Source of the DNA: Citrobacter sp. On2M
GTDB taxonomy: Bacteria > Pseudomonadota > Gammaproteobacteria > Enterobacterales > Enterobacteriaceae
Assembly (NCBI RefSeq): GCF_018035235.1
Contig: NZ_WPCV01000006.1
Location: 85,366 to 149,365, forward strand
Length of the DNA stretch: 64,000 nt
Direction of reading: 5' to 3'
The translations under genes were made by a program, and so were the position numbers. Below, in pieces: positions 44,209 through 52,484 of the stretch (position 1 is the stretch's first letter; each line of letters starts with the position of its first letter). A model generated the notes under the pieces. That model made no database searches. It saw only the letters and a program-made list of their open reading frames with translations, and was not told the DNA's origin.

Positions 44209-44481
44209 ATGGCACTCCCCCGCATTACCCAAAAAGAGATGACCGAGCGCGAACAGCGTGAACTGAAAACGCTGCTCGACCGCGCGCGCATTGCGCATGG
44301 TCGCCTGCTGACCAACGCAGAAACCAACAGCATCAAGAAAGAGTACATCGATAAACTGATGGCCTTGCGCGAAGCCGAAGCTAAAAAAGCCCGCCAGTTG
44401 AAGAAAAAGCAGGCTTATAAACCGGATTCAGAGGCGTCATTCTCCTGGTCGGCGAATACGCCAACGCGCGGCAGACGTTAA
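44209..44481 (+). CDS. yjbD: YjbD (DUF3811) protein
   Basis: The 90-residue, highly charged, mostly helical protein [19 protein letters not shown]... is almost identical to E. coli YjbD. A Lys/Arg-rich segment ([19 protein letters not shown]) suggests nucleic-acid or ribosome contact, but no function is known. Its 3' end overlaps the 3' end of convergent rluF by four bases. Confidence 0.93.
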   Translation: MALPRITQKEMTEREQRELKTLLDRARIAHGRLLTNAETNSIKKEYIDKLMALREAEAKKARQLKKKQAYKPDSEASFSWSANTPTRGRR

Positions 44482-45359
44482 CGTCCTTTCTTCTTACGCC
44501 CCGGCGAGGTAAAACGCTTGCCGTTTGCCGCCGGGCGCGATTTCTCTTTCTCCGCTGATTTTTCGATTTTCACTACCGGGCGCTTGATACCTGCGGTGGC
44601 AGCTTTTGGCTTCGCTTTCGCCTTCGGTTTAGCTTCTGAAGAAGAATTCTCAATCAGCTTGAACAAATCGATCAGTTCGTCATCCGTCAGGTCGCGCCAT
44701 TCACCCAGCGGCAGGCCGGACAAACTCACGTTCATGATGCGTGTGCGCTCAAGCTTCGTCACTTCATAACCAAAGTGCTCACACATACGGCGGATCTGGC
44801 GGTTCAGCCCCTGAATCAGCGTGATGCGAAACACAAACGGCGCTTCTTTCTTGACCTTACATTTCTTGGTAACGGTGCCGAGGATTGGCACACCGGCTCC
44901 CATCCCACGAATAAAGTCGTCGGTTACGGGCTTATCGACCGTCACCAGATACTCTTTTTCGTGATCGTTACCGGCGCGCAGGATTTTATTCACCAGGTCG
45001 CCGTGGTTGGTCAGAAAGATCAGCCCCTGGGAATCTTTGTCCAGACGGCCAATGGGGAACACGCGCTTGCTGTGGTTAACGAAATCAACAATGTTGTCGC
45101 GTTCGCTATCTTCGGTGGTGCTGACAATCCCTACCGGCTTGTTCAGTGCGATAAAAACCAGATCCTCCGCTTCACGCGGCTCAATCAACCGACCATTCAC
45201 TTTTACGACGTCGCCAGGCATCACCTGATCGCCAATGGTGGCGCGTTTACCATTCAGGAAGACATTCCCTTGTTCGATAAAGCGATCCGCCTCGCGACGC
45301 GAGCAGATTCCGCTTTCACTGATGTATTTATTTAATCGGATGGATGAGTCGGGCAGCAT
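44478..45359 (-). CDS. rluF: 23S rRNA pseudouridine(2604) synthase
   Basis: RluF isomerises U2604 of 23S rRNA and can also modify tRNA-Tyr U35. The 293-residue protein has an S4-like RNA-binding domain ([24 protein letters not shown]), the catalytic Asp motif [15 protein letters not shown] and the C-terminal Lys-rich tail ending SPGRKKKGR. The start [12 protein letters not shown] is used; longer in-frame starts run into an ERIC element. The upstream promoter region is replaced by this ERIC copy. Confidence 0.96.
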   Translation of the reverse strand: MLPDSSIRLNKYISESGICSRREADRFIEQGNVFLNGKRATIGDQVMPGDVVKVNGRLIEPREAEDLVFIALNKPVGIVSTTEDSERDNIVDFVNHSKRVFPIGRLDKDSQGLIFLTNHGDLVNKILRAGNDHEKEYLVTVDKPVTDDFIRGMGAGVPILGTVTKKCKVKKEAPFVFRITLIQGLNRQIRRMCEHFGYEVTKLERTRIMNVSLSGLPLGEWRDLTDDELIDLFKLIENSSSEAKPKAKAKPKAATAGIKRPVVKIEKSAEKEKSRPAANGKRFTSPGRKKKGR

Positions 45360-45374
45360 AATTTCTCCTGTATA

Positions 45375-45488
45375 CACTTCATCCTTCAAGCCGTCTCTGC
45401 GTTGGCTGCCCTCACTCACCCTGGTCACATAGTTATCTATGCTCCCAGGAATTCGTTCCCTTGCCGCCTTGATACAACTTGAATGCTT
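45375..45488 (-). repeat. ERIC element upstream of rluF
   Basis: CATCCTTCAAGCCGTCTCTG, GCGTTGGCTGCCCTCACTCA, CCTGGTCACATAGTTATCTATGCTCCCAGG, and CTTGCCGCCTTGATACAACTTGAATG match the ERIC layout in reverse, with a centre similar to that of the pgi copy. It separates rluF from the accessory block. Confidence 0.75.
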
Positions 45489-45609
45489 TTGTGTATTAAA
45501 AGCGAAATATACCTTACCTTGCAGGCGATAAAAATAATCGTGCGCGAATGCCCGAGGGCTATTTGTGATCCGTCACACCTTTCAACATAATCAGCCCCGT
45601 CATGGTGCT

Positions 45610-45927
45610 CTAATAACCGTTAAGCAGGAAATCAATCGCATCGCGAAGTTCAGCCCTGTTTGCGGTCAGATCTCCCACACAGTTACCCATATTCTTCACC
45701 GGTATGCCTGTCATCATATGCGTCATCACCACATAGGCTTGCCCACCAATACTAACAACAGGACAAATTTTAGCTGGCGGTACTTCGTTGGGGAACTGGC
45801 TTAGCGCGATAACGGGGGCAACCAGTACATGTTGCAAAACAGCGGCCACCGGATGCTGTAAGCTAATTAAAAACGGATAAACGCTTTTTCCACTGCCAGT
45901 ATTCTCATAAGCGCAATACTGCTCCAT
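45610..45927 (-). CDS. ccdB: CcdB-family toxin
   Basis: The 105-residue protein shows the CcdB/Kid fold pattern: NTGSGKSVYPFLISLQHP, ALSQFP, ICPVVSIGGQAYVVMTHMMTGIPVKNMG, then a terminal helix DAIDFLLNGY. CcdB poisons DNA gyrase in F plasmid, using a C-terminal Trp-Gly-Ile; here the corresponding end is Asn-Gly-Tyr, so the gyrase-poisoning activity is uncertain. It overlaps ccdA by one base (TGATG), the usual coupled arrangement. Confidence 0.8.
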   Translation of the reverse strand: MEQYCAYENTGSGKSVYPFLISLQHPVAAVLQHVLVAPVIALSQFPNEVPPAKICPVVSIGGQAYVVMTHMMTGIPVKNMGNCVGDLTANRAELRDAIDFLLNGY

Positions 45928-46163
45928 CAGAATGTCCTTTGAAAATCACTGAACGAACCGTTTTCTTCCACCCATTGATTCAATGCTTCTATCGATTTTT
46001 TATTATCCCGCAACCATTCTTCACGTTTGTTCTCGCGAAATTTTTCGATTAGGGCTTCAGTTAAAACAGCTGACAGATTGATTTTAAGCTTGCGCGCCTC
46101 TTCCAGTATCTCTGGAGCCAGAGAGACATTGACTGATTTTTTTACCTTAGACACAGTGCGCAT
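45927..46163 (-). CDS. ccdA: CcdA-family antitoxin
   Basis: The 78-residue protein has an N-terminal ribbon-helix-helix domain (KKSVNVSLAPEILEEARKLKINLSAVLTEAL) and a disordered toxin-binding C-terminus (NKKSIEALNQWVEENGSFSDFQRTF), both typical of CcdA. The start MRTVSKVKKSVNV at 46163 is preferred by length and by a GGGGG stretch upstream; the frame is open further, with a second MRT at a duplicated sequence. It binds its own operator in known systems. Confidence 0.82.
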   Translation of the reverse strand: MRTVSKVKKSVNVSLAPEILEEARKLKINLSAVLTEALIEKFRENKREEWLRDNKKSIEALNQWVEENGSFSDFQRTF

Positions 46164-46190
46164 GACAACCCCCATAACAGTGCGCATGAC
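46153..46190. repeat. Tandem 14-bp direct repeat at the ccdA start
   Basis: ACAGTGCGCATGAC occurs at 46153-46166 and again at 46177-46190, 24 bases apart. The first copy covers the proposed ccdA start codon, so the duplication creates two alternative starts eight codons apart. It could also be an operator. Confidence 0.75.
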
Positions 46191-46350
46191 ATGCCTAAGA
46201 TTAGCGTAATAAACGAGCATTTCCTATTCCCAGACCAACAAATCATTATGTCACACTAAGGTGGTTGCACAGGTCTGTCACATCCCGAAGAAGAAGTCTG
46301 CGAGGCGCTTTCCAGATGAGTTTAGGGGGGCGCTGACAAACAGTTGCTGG

Positions 46351-46509
46351 TCAGCTTTCGCCCATAAAACTCAGCGTATGGTACAGCCCTGCCAGCGCCT
46401 CTTCACAACCGAACGACAGCACCAGATTCTCTTCGGTAGTGAGATGGCGACAATCAAGATGGCGGAACGCCTCGGCGAGTGGAAAATAAAGCAGATCAGC
46501 TTGCGGCAT
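46351..46509 (-). CDS. Small ORF, unknown function
   Basis: The 52-residue ORF MPQADLLYFPLAEAFRHLDC... has a GGGA stretch upstream of its ATG and a coding-like composition, ending HTLSFMGES. I do not recognise the family. It could be a small accessory protein or a remnant of a longer gene; the region downstream (46221-46350) has no clear gene. Confidence 0.35.
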   Translation of the reverse strand: MPQADLLYFPLAEAFRHLDCRHLTTEENLVLSFGCEEALAGLYHTLSFMGES

Positions 46510-46560
46510 GCGTGTTCCCGCACTTTCGGGGCGTTGTTATTTTTGATATGTGAGCGTAAT

Positions 46561-46614
46561 GTGTCATCACACATACCCACACCACTCTTGTGTAATTAAG
46601 GTGTCACCACACAT
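46561..46614 (+). promoter_or_regulatory. Paired palindromic repeats upstream of the RHH-like gene
   Basis: GTGTCATCACACAT (46561-46574) and GTGTCACCACACAT (46601-46614) are near-identical direct repeats, each with internal dyad symmetry (TGTG/CACA), 40 bases apart and ending at the start codon. This is the expected layout of an autoregulatory operator. Confidence 0.55.
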
Positions 46615-46774
46615 GAACGAAAGAAGAGGCAATCCCCCGTTTCAATTCCGTCTGGATCCGGAACTGCGCAAAGCGATGGAAGAAGCACAACGGCAGGATG
46701 GCGACGAATCGTTGGCAGCCTGGATTAAACGTGTGATTAGAAAAGAACTGAAGCAGAAAGGGATTGAAGTCTAG
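46613..46774 (+). CDS. Small ribbon-helix-helix-like protein
   Basis: The 53-residue protein MNERRGNPPFQFRLDPELRK... resembles an Arc/MetJ-type ribbon-helix-helix domain: a short strand (PPFQFRLDPEL) then two helices (LRKAMEEAQRQDGD and SLAAWIKRVIRKELKQKG). It may be a DNA-binding regulator or an orphan antitoxin. ATG at 46613 is used because it begins the recognisable domain. No partner toxin gene is adjacent. Confidence 0.6.
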   Translation: MNERRGNPPFQFRLDPELRKAMEEAQRQDGDESLAAWIKRVIRKELKQKGIEV

Positions 46775-46898
46775 CGATCGACATTATGTATCGTTTTCTG
46801 GAGGTCTGCTTAGAGCGAAGAGCGGACGGAACCTTATACAGATATAATCAGTTTGTCGGAAGCTCTCTTAAAGTGAATGGGTCGAATGACAGGAACAC

Positions 46899-47130
46899 TT
46901 AGATTTCAAGTGCTGCAAGAATTACGGCTTCAATTTTCTCCAATGTGGGGTACGGTGCAAAACGGTTGAGCGATCTGCCATCACGTCCGATCAGGAACTT
47001 AGTGAAGTTTCACTTGATCCGCCCACCCATCCCCCGGGCAATTCGTCTTTCAATTAACGAAACACCGGATGCGTCACGGAGCCGTTGATCCCTACTTTTT
47101 CTAACATCGGGAAGTTCACACCGCGAATAG
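46899..47130 (-). pseudogene. Glutathione peroxidase C-terminal remnant
   Basis: On the minus strand, GVNFPMLEKVGINGSVTHPVF then LKDELPGGW, then in a shifted frame RIK(stop)NFTKFLIGRDGR, then RFAPYPTLEKIEAVILAALEI and a stop, is the C-terminal half of a glutathione peroxidase (family phrases FPM-EKV-VNG, HP-F--LK, W-G-RIKWNFTKFL-DRDG, RFAP-T-PEKIE). There is a stop between VF and LK, a one-base deletion near the WGG motif, and a Trp-to-stop at the KWNF motif. The N-terminal catalytic part is missing. Confidence 0.75.
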
Positions 47131-47270
47131 CTGTTCCATTTTAGAAGACATGGATGGTCAGGTGGCGTAAATATGTTTTGGTTTAACTACCCCATTCTGT
47201 TATTATTTTATTGTAAAAATTCTTGTGAATTTAAGAATATACTTTTTCACATTTTAAACGTGTATTTTAT

Positions 47271-48653
47271 ATGAAAAATGAATTAAAAAATATAATAGAA
47301 AAATTAGATTCAGATTACGTTTATCTTCATGAAGAATTGTTATGCAGTTTTGGTTCGGTCTATTGTGCATATTTAAACTCGACAAGTGTATTTTTAAATA
47401 ATGTGATTAACTTTGTCGATGAACAACTAAAAATAAAAGAATCCTTTAATTATATAATATCTTCCTATATTGAGATGGAGGAGATTTGCATATTTAAATA
47501 TTCAGATGATTTTAATAATTACCGTTTTGTTGTTCGTGAATTTGAACTATTCACAATGTGTAACTGCCTTGAAAAACACCGTAATGCAATTAGTCGTAAA
47601 AGTATAATAAAACACAAAACATTAAGAAAGCGTTCTAGTTCATATAAGTATAATTACATAAAATCATTATCTGATGCTGAGATAATAATATCTAAATCCA
47701 ATAATAGAATTAATAAAATAAAAAACCTAACCGATAAGGGTGAGTTAATAGATTTCATATATGATAATTATTATCATGAAATAATTGATGTCAAAGATGA
47801 TATGGAAAAAGGAGATGTATTAAAAAAGCAGTTTTTCTATTATCATATAATTAAAAATATGATTGATAGATACAAGCGTGAAACTAGAAAGCCGAATAGT
47901 ATATTTGAACTCGACATGAGTGTTTTTACTGGATTATATGATAAACATGGAATTTCTATTAACAAAGAAGATATTCAGTTTCATAAATATGAATTGTTAT
48001 CAATGGATAATAATTTTATACTACATCACACTGACATCAGTGCCATTTTTGATAAAAGAATTAACATAGGTTTTACTATTCATACTTCAAATGAGGTCTT
48101 AAAGATATTTAAACATTTAATCGATGAAAACCATATAAAAAACATTGCATTAAAACCAATGAATATCGTCGATTCAGATGCCGGGCTGGAAAGTATCGAG
48201 CGGGGAACTCCATTAACATCACAAATTAAGAAATTACCCGAGTTATCTTGCTTTTATGATATATCCTATGAAAATAAACTAATAATAGGTCACAATAAAG
48301 CAAAGCAGGAAGTGACATTTGAAGAGATGAGAGGGGATTTTTCACTGGAGGATGAATTCATTACAACTCAGGTTATTCACCTGAAGTATAATGAGGTAAA
48401 TGGAGAGTATTTCATTGAACACTTGGATCATGAATATATTCGTTATGAAATTGGTGAGTATGAGAATAAAGAAACGAATGTTAGTCAAAAAGGAACTGCT
48501 GGTAAAGTTAAAACGTTTAAAATAGATAACTCGGCTATACCTTTTTTTTATAAGTTTAAAGGGAGTTATTTTTTGTACATTATACTAGAATCATATTTTT
48601 TAAATAAAGATTTACTAGCTGAATACTTCGAAAATATGAATTCTGTTCATTAG
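47271..48653 (+). CDS. AT-rich orphan gene, unknown function
   Basis: This 460-residue ORF is rich in Ile, Lys, Asn and Tyr and its DNA is visibly far more A/T-rich than the flanking genome (many lines well under 35% G+C), a sign of recent horizontal acquisition. I recognise no domain. It begins MKNELKNIIEKLDSDYVYL with a poorly defined ribosome-binding site; the N-terminal half is helical and basic, the C-terminal half includes HLKYNEVNGEYFIEHLDHEYIRYEIGEYE. No transmembrane segment or signal peptide is evident. Being a lone AT-rich gene in a toxin-antitoxin-rich island, a defence or conflict role is possible but unproven. Confidence 0.7.
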   Translation: MKNELKNIIEKLDSDYVYLHEELLCSFGSVYCAYLNSTSVFLNNVINFVDEQLKIKESFNYIISSYIEMEEICIFKYSDDFNNYRFVVREFELFTMCNCLEKHRNAISRKSIIKHKTLRKRSSSYKYNYIKSLSDAEIIISKSNNRINKIKNLTDKGELIDFIYDNYYHEIIDVKDDMEKGDVLKKQFFYYHIIKNMIDRYKRETRKPNSIFELDMSVFTGLYDKHGISINKEDIQFHKYELLSMDNNFILHHTDISAIFDKRINIGFTIHTSNEVLKIFKHLIDENHIKNIALKPMNIVDSDAGLESIERGTPLTSQIKKLPELSCFYDISYENKLIIGHNKAKQEVTFEEMRGDFSLEDEFITTQVIHLKYNEVNGEYFIEHLDHEYIRYEIGEYENKETNVSQKGTAGKVKTFKIDNSAIPFFYKFKGSYFLYIILESYFLNKDLLAEYFENMNSVH

Positions 48654-49411
48654 TAATCTTTCAAACAAAAAATAGCAGGTGCTTATGTGGTTTATTTTAA
48701 ATCTCTGTTTATTTGAAATGATGAATTAAGTGCTGATTTTAATTATTTGCTGCGCAAGAGCTTGAGTTGTTTTAGGGGGTGTTCTATTATTAATATTATA
48801 TTTTTTACATTTGGATAAGTTTTATTTACCTTTACATAAAAATCCCTTTTTTGACCAGAATTCGTACGTTATCTTCTATCATTACTAAAAAAAATGTTAT
48901 TTTTAAGCATGTAGTAAAGATCATTACCACTTAAGCAGATTACACGTTTACCTTTGCCACTTGCTTTCAGGCGATTCTATGTAAATCCCTCTCAACTGAC
49001 AAAAACACCTCTTGTCTTTCTTAACAGATCGACAATTATGTACTGAAATTAAAGATACTTTCCCGGGACCTTAGCTTGGTTATCAGTTTATATACACAAT
49101 ACTTTTCATAATGATGCGTAACGCCAACGTTGGTTTATCCAACAAGTTATAAGTCAATTGGCAGATCTGATAACTATTCCCACTTAGTAGCGAGATTTAT
49201 TCGTCATTGTGTAGTGATTCCAAACGAAAGCGGCCCCTCTCCCCTGTTATCGTTTCGCGTATCAACCGCAGCATCCTGGAAAATTATGCATTACTGCGAG
49301 GCGCCTTCCTGTTTCCTCCTGCCAGCATTTCCCCTTACTCCCCATTTTTTTATTCTCTGGTCTCAACGTGTCAATTCAGAATGTAGTTTATAAAATACAT
49401 GGAACGTAATA
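48654..49411. other. Non-coding AT-rich stretch between orphan gene and higBA remnant
   Basis: About 760 bases contain no supported gene. The first half is strongly A/T-rich. The second half has normal composition and an 87-codon ORF (49130-49393) with no coding character. TATAAAATAC just before 49400 may be the -10 region of the following toxin-antitoxin remnant. Confidence 0.5.
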
Positions 49412-49593
49412 ATGGAAATTCTTCAGACCACGGTTTTCCAACGCTGGGAGCAGAATCTATGGAATCGCAGGGCCAAAACGCTCATTGCCGCACGCCTTTT
49501 CCGACTGGCGAATGGTTTAGCTGGCGATGTTAAACCTGTTGAGGAATGCTCGCCCGTTCACTGGACTATCAGGAGACATTCCGCCATGAATAA
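49412..49593 (+). pseudogene. HigB/RelE-type toxin remnant with internal deletion
   Basis: The first 45 or so codons (MEILQTTVFQRWEQNLWNRR, AKTLIAARLFRLANGLAGDVK) match the N-terminus of the phage-derived Gp49-like/HigB toxin family (about 100 residues). The following core, including the usual RIYF-type strand region, is absent. A second frame then reads LARSLDYQETFRHE and stops at 49591-49593, overlapping the antitoxin start, which looks like the original toxin C-terminus. An internal deletion and frame change are therefore inferred; the toxin should be inactive. Confidence 0.7.
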
Positions 49594-49865
49594 GCTTACT
49601 CAGTACGATCCCGCTGCTGCGCTGGTTGATGCTGAAGAAATTGCTCTATTTATGGCGGATGCCCTCGAAACAGGCGAAGCAACGTACATTGCAAAAGCGT
49701 TGGGCGTGGTGGCACGCGCGAAGGGAATGGCGAACATCGCGGCAGAAACGGGATTATCCCGCGAACAACTCTATCGCTCGTTTAGTGAGAAAGGAAATCC
49801 GACGCTGAAAAACCACGTTGGCTGTGATGAAGGCGCTCGGTATTGGATTGACACTTAAAAAATAG
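49586..49865 (+). pseudogene. HigA-type antitoxin with C-terminal frameshift
   Basis: From ATG at 49586 the frame encodes MNKLTQYDPAAALVDAEEIA and then GLSREQLYRSFSEKGNPTLK, the helix-turn-helix of the addiction-module antidote family. After GNPTLK the frame is wrong (NHVGCDEG...), while the +1 frame reads TTLAVMKALGIGLTLKK and stops at 49863-49865, the normal family C-terminus. An extra A in a run of five A residues explains it. The HTH is intact, so DNA binding may survive in the shifted 90-residue product. In its present frame the upstream toxin fragment is fused to it as one 148-codon ORF. Confidence 0.7.
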
Positions 49866-49973
49866 CCATAGCTTCTGTCCCCCTTCCAACATCGTGAGCC
49901 ATATCAGTAAGGCGTCAGGCTGATAGTGGTAGCATTAGCGCGGTTTGTAATTTTCTGATTACAGGGAGAAATG

Positions 49974-50663
49974 ATGGAACTGCTTTTATTGAGTAACTCG
50001 ACGCTGCCGGGCAAAGGATGGATGGAACATGCGCTGCCGCTGATTGCTGAGCAACTGAATGGTCGCCGTACGGCGGTGTTTATTCCGTTCGCCGGCGTGA
50101 CGCAAACCTGGGATGAGTACACGGCGAAAACGGCAGCCATCTTTGCGCCAATGGGCGTCAATGTTACAGGCATTCATACCGTTGCCGATCCGATTGCTGC
50201 CATTGAAAATGCAGAGCTGGTGATTGTCGGCGGGGGTAATACCTTCCAGTTGCTGAAAGAGAGCCGCGAGCGTGGGCTGCTGTCGCCGATTGTCGATGTC
50301 GTCAAGCGCGGGGCGCTGTACATTGGCTGGAGCGCGGGTTCCAACCTTGCCTGCCAGACCATCCGCACCACCAATGACATGCCAATTGTCGATCCCAAAG
50401 GCTTTGATGCGCTGGGTCTGTTCCCGCTGCAGATTAACCCACATTTCACCAACGCGCTGCCGGAAGGTCACAAAGGCGAAACACGTGAACAGCGTATTCG
50501 CGAGCTGCTGGTGGTTGCGCCAGAGCTGACGGTGATTGGCTTGCCGGAAGGTAACTGGATTAAGGTAAGCAACGGTCAATCTGTGCTCGGCGGCCCGAAC
50601 ACCACATATATCTTTAAAGCGGGTGAAGAGGCGGTTGCCGTTGAGGCGGGTCACTGCTTTTAA
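49974..50663 (+). CDS. pepE: Dipeptidase E
   Basis: PepE is a cytosolic serine peptidase (family S51) that hydrolyses dipeptides with N-terminal Asp. The 229-residue protein has the nucleophile elbow [12 protein letters not shown] (Ser about 120) and the catalytic Asp/His region in [24 protein letters not shown] at 49974 is used ([15 protein letters not shown]); an ATG one codon earlier is also behind the AGGGAG ribosome-binding site. It is the first backbone gene after the accessory block. Confidence 0.97.
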   Translation: MELLLLSNSTLPGKGWMEHALPLIAEQLNGRRTAVFIPFAGVTQTWDEYTAKTAAIFAPMGVNVTGIHTVADPIAAIENAELVIVGGGNTFQLLKESRERGLLSPIVDVVKRGALYIGWSAGSNLACQTIRTTNDMPIVDPKGFDALGLFPLQINPHFTNALPEGHKGETREQRIRELLVVAPELTVIGLPEGNWIKVSNGQSVLGGPNTTYIFKAGEEAVAVEAGHCF

Positions 50664-50678
50664 TTGATTGGTTGTCTG

Positions 50679-50708
50679 ATGCCGGATAAGCGCAGTGCTA
50701 TCCGGCAT
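50679..50708. repeat. REP element between pepE and yjbB
   Basis: ATGCCGGATA...TATCCGGCAT forms a REP-type palindrome between these convergent genes. Confidence 0.75.
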
Positions 50709-50716
50709 TGACTCAG

Positions 50717-52348
50717 TTAGTAATCGTCGCGCTCATCATCTTCATCCGGCTGTTCCAGCACGCTGTAGGCCACGGAGCAAAACAGCGAGTTCAGACGCTG
50801 CATATCGCCCAACAACGCCAGATGCAGGGAACTGGTCTCGATGCTTTGCACGTTCTGCTGATGCAGTCGGTCAACGTGCGCGTGCGAATAACGACGGTTG
50901 AGAATACGGAAACGGTGCTTGCTGCGGCGTAGACGACGGGCACTGGTCACATCGCCCGAGAAGAACACCGACATCGCCAGTTGCAGATTGCTGAGCAGCT
51001 GATCGTAAAGCGCATCCAGCTCTTTCAGCCCTTCCACAGAGAATGCCCGACGGGCGGCCAGCGACTTATCAGCAATCTCACTCCCCATACGTTCGACGAT
51101 ATCGGATGCCTGTTCGAGGTTGAGCGACATTTCGATAATCTCCGCCCAACGGCGTGACTCCTCTTCCGCCAGTTCATCCTTTGGCATCCGCGCCAGATAG
51201 AGCTTAATCGCCGTGTACAGCACGTTGATGTCATCCGCCATCCTGCGCAACTCTTTCTCTTCGCGCGGCTCGCCGTGCATCACCTTCTTCAACCCGTCCA
51301 TCATCTGTTCCATCGCATCACCGATGCGCAGCGCTTCGCGGGCGGCATTGGCGAGAGCGAGCGTTGGCGTATCCAGCGCGCTGACGTCCAGATGCTTGGG
51401 CTTCAGATGCGCGTCCAGCTCCGGTTCATCGCGGATGATGCGCTTACAAAAACGCGCCATCGGTTCAGCGAACGGTACCATCGCCACACAGCGTACCAGG
51501 TTGTAGAAGACGTGGAAGTAGATAACCAGTTCGGATTTCGGCAGCGGTAGCTCATCCATCAAATTCGCCAACGGATGAACAAACGGCAGGATAATCAGGC
51601 TGCCCACCAGCTTAAACAGCAGACTGCCGAGCGCCACACGACGGGCAGCAGCATTCGCAGCACTGTTGTTGAGCATCGCCAACAGACCAGAGCCGAGGTT
51701 GGCACCAATCACCAGACACAACGCTACCGGGAACGAGATAATGCCTGCGGCGGTCAGCGTAGCCGTCAGCAGTACCGCCGCCAGGCTGGAGTAACTGATA
51801 ATCGCAAACATGGCGCCAATCAGCGCATCGAGCATGATATCGCCGGTAAGTGAGGCGAAAATAACCTGTACGCCGTTAGCCTGGGTGATCGGCGTTACCG
51901 CCTGCACAATCAGCTCCAGTGCCAGTAAAATCAATCCCAGCCCAATGCCGACCCGCCCAAGTTGTCCCACGCGGGACTGTTTCCGTCCGAGAAAGAAGAT
52001 CACGCCGATAAAAATCAGCAGCGGCGACAGCCAGGAGAGATCGAAGGTCAGGATACGCGCCATCAGCGCGGTCCCCACGTCGGCACCGAGCACAATCACC
52101 AGCGCAGGAGTGAGCGCCACGAGATCCTGCGCGACAAACGAAGTCACCAGCATGGTGGTAGCGTTACTGCTTTGCACCAGGGCAGTGACGCCGATGCCAG
52201 CACAGAAGGCGAGCGGTTTCTTTTCAACGCTACGGCTGAGTACGGTGCGTAAACGAGCGCCGAAGACGCGCATCACACCGGTACGCACAATATGCGTACC
52301 CCAAACCAGCATCGCGACGGCAGAAAGCAGGTGTAACAGAGTTAACAC
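50717..52348 (-). CDS. yjbB: Na+/phosphate cotransporter-family protein YjbB
   Basis: YjbB is an inner-membrane Na/Pi-cotransporter-type protein; in E. coli its overproduction promotes phosphate export. The 543-residue protein has two copies of the NaPi motif region (VTALVQSSNATTMLVTSFVAQ; SLAAVLLTATLTAAGIISFPVALCLVIGANLGSG), about eight hydrophobic helices, and a C-terminal cytosolic PhoU-like helical domain from about residue 340. It lies downstream of metH in the same orientation. Confidence 0.95.
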   Translation of the reverse strand: MLTLLHLLSAVAMLVWGTHIVRTGVMRVFGARLRTVLSRSVEKKPLAFCAGIGVTALVQSSNATTMLVTSFVAQDLVALTPALVIVLGADVGTALMARILTFDLSWLSPLLIFIGVIFFLGRKQSRVGQLGRVGIGLGLILLALELIVQAVTPITQANGVQVIFASLTGDIMLDALIGAMFAIISYSSLAAVLLTATLTAAGIISFPVALCLVIGANLGSGLLAMLNNSAANAAARRVALGSLLFKLVGSLIILPFVHPLANLMDELPLPKSELVIYFHVFYNLVRCVAMVPFAEPMARFCKRIIRDEPELDAHLKPKHLDVSALDTPTLALANAAREALRIGDAMEQMMDGLKKVMHGEPREEKELRRMADDINVLYTAIKLYLARMPKDELAEEESRRWAEIIEMSLNLEQASDIVERMGSEIADKSLAARRAFSVEGLKELDALYDQLLSNLQLAMSVFFSGDVTSARRLRRSKHRFRILNRRYSHAHVDRLHQQNVQSIETSSLHLALLGDMQRLNSLFCSVAYSVLEQPDEDDERDDY

Positions 52349-52430
52349 GGAATCAGGTACTCCTTATCGTTATATGTTCCTGAGGCCGAAGCCTTCTTTC
52401 AGTATAAGGGTTTAAACGTAATAAAGAGAC

Positions 52431-52451
52431 AGGGCACTCATTGAGTGCCCT
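52431..52451. terminator. Terminator between metH and yjbB
   Basis: AGGGCACT/AGTGCCCT with a 5-base loop lies between metH and yjbB, the only strong hairpin in the 136-base spacer. The T-tract is interrupted, so readthrough into yjbB is possible. Confidence 0.6.
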
Positions 52452-52484
52452 GTTTGTTGTAAATAAAGATGACAGTTTTGTGGC

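Noticed and set aside
49130..49393. 87-codon plus-strand ORF before the higBA remnant
   Set aside because: No ribosome-binding site, no family resemblance and irregular composition; treated as non-coding.
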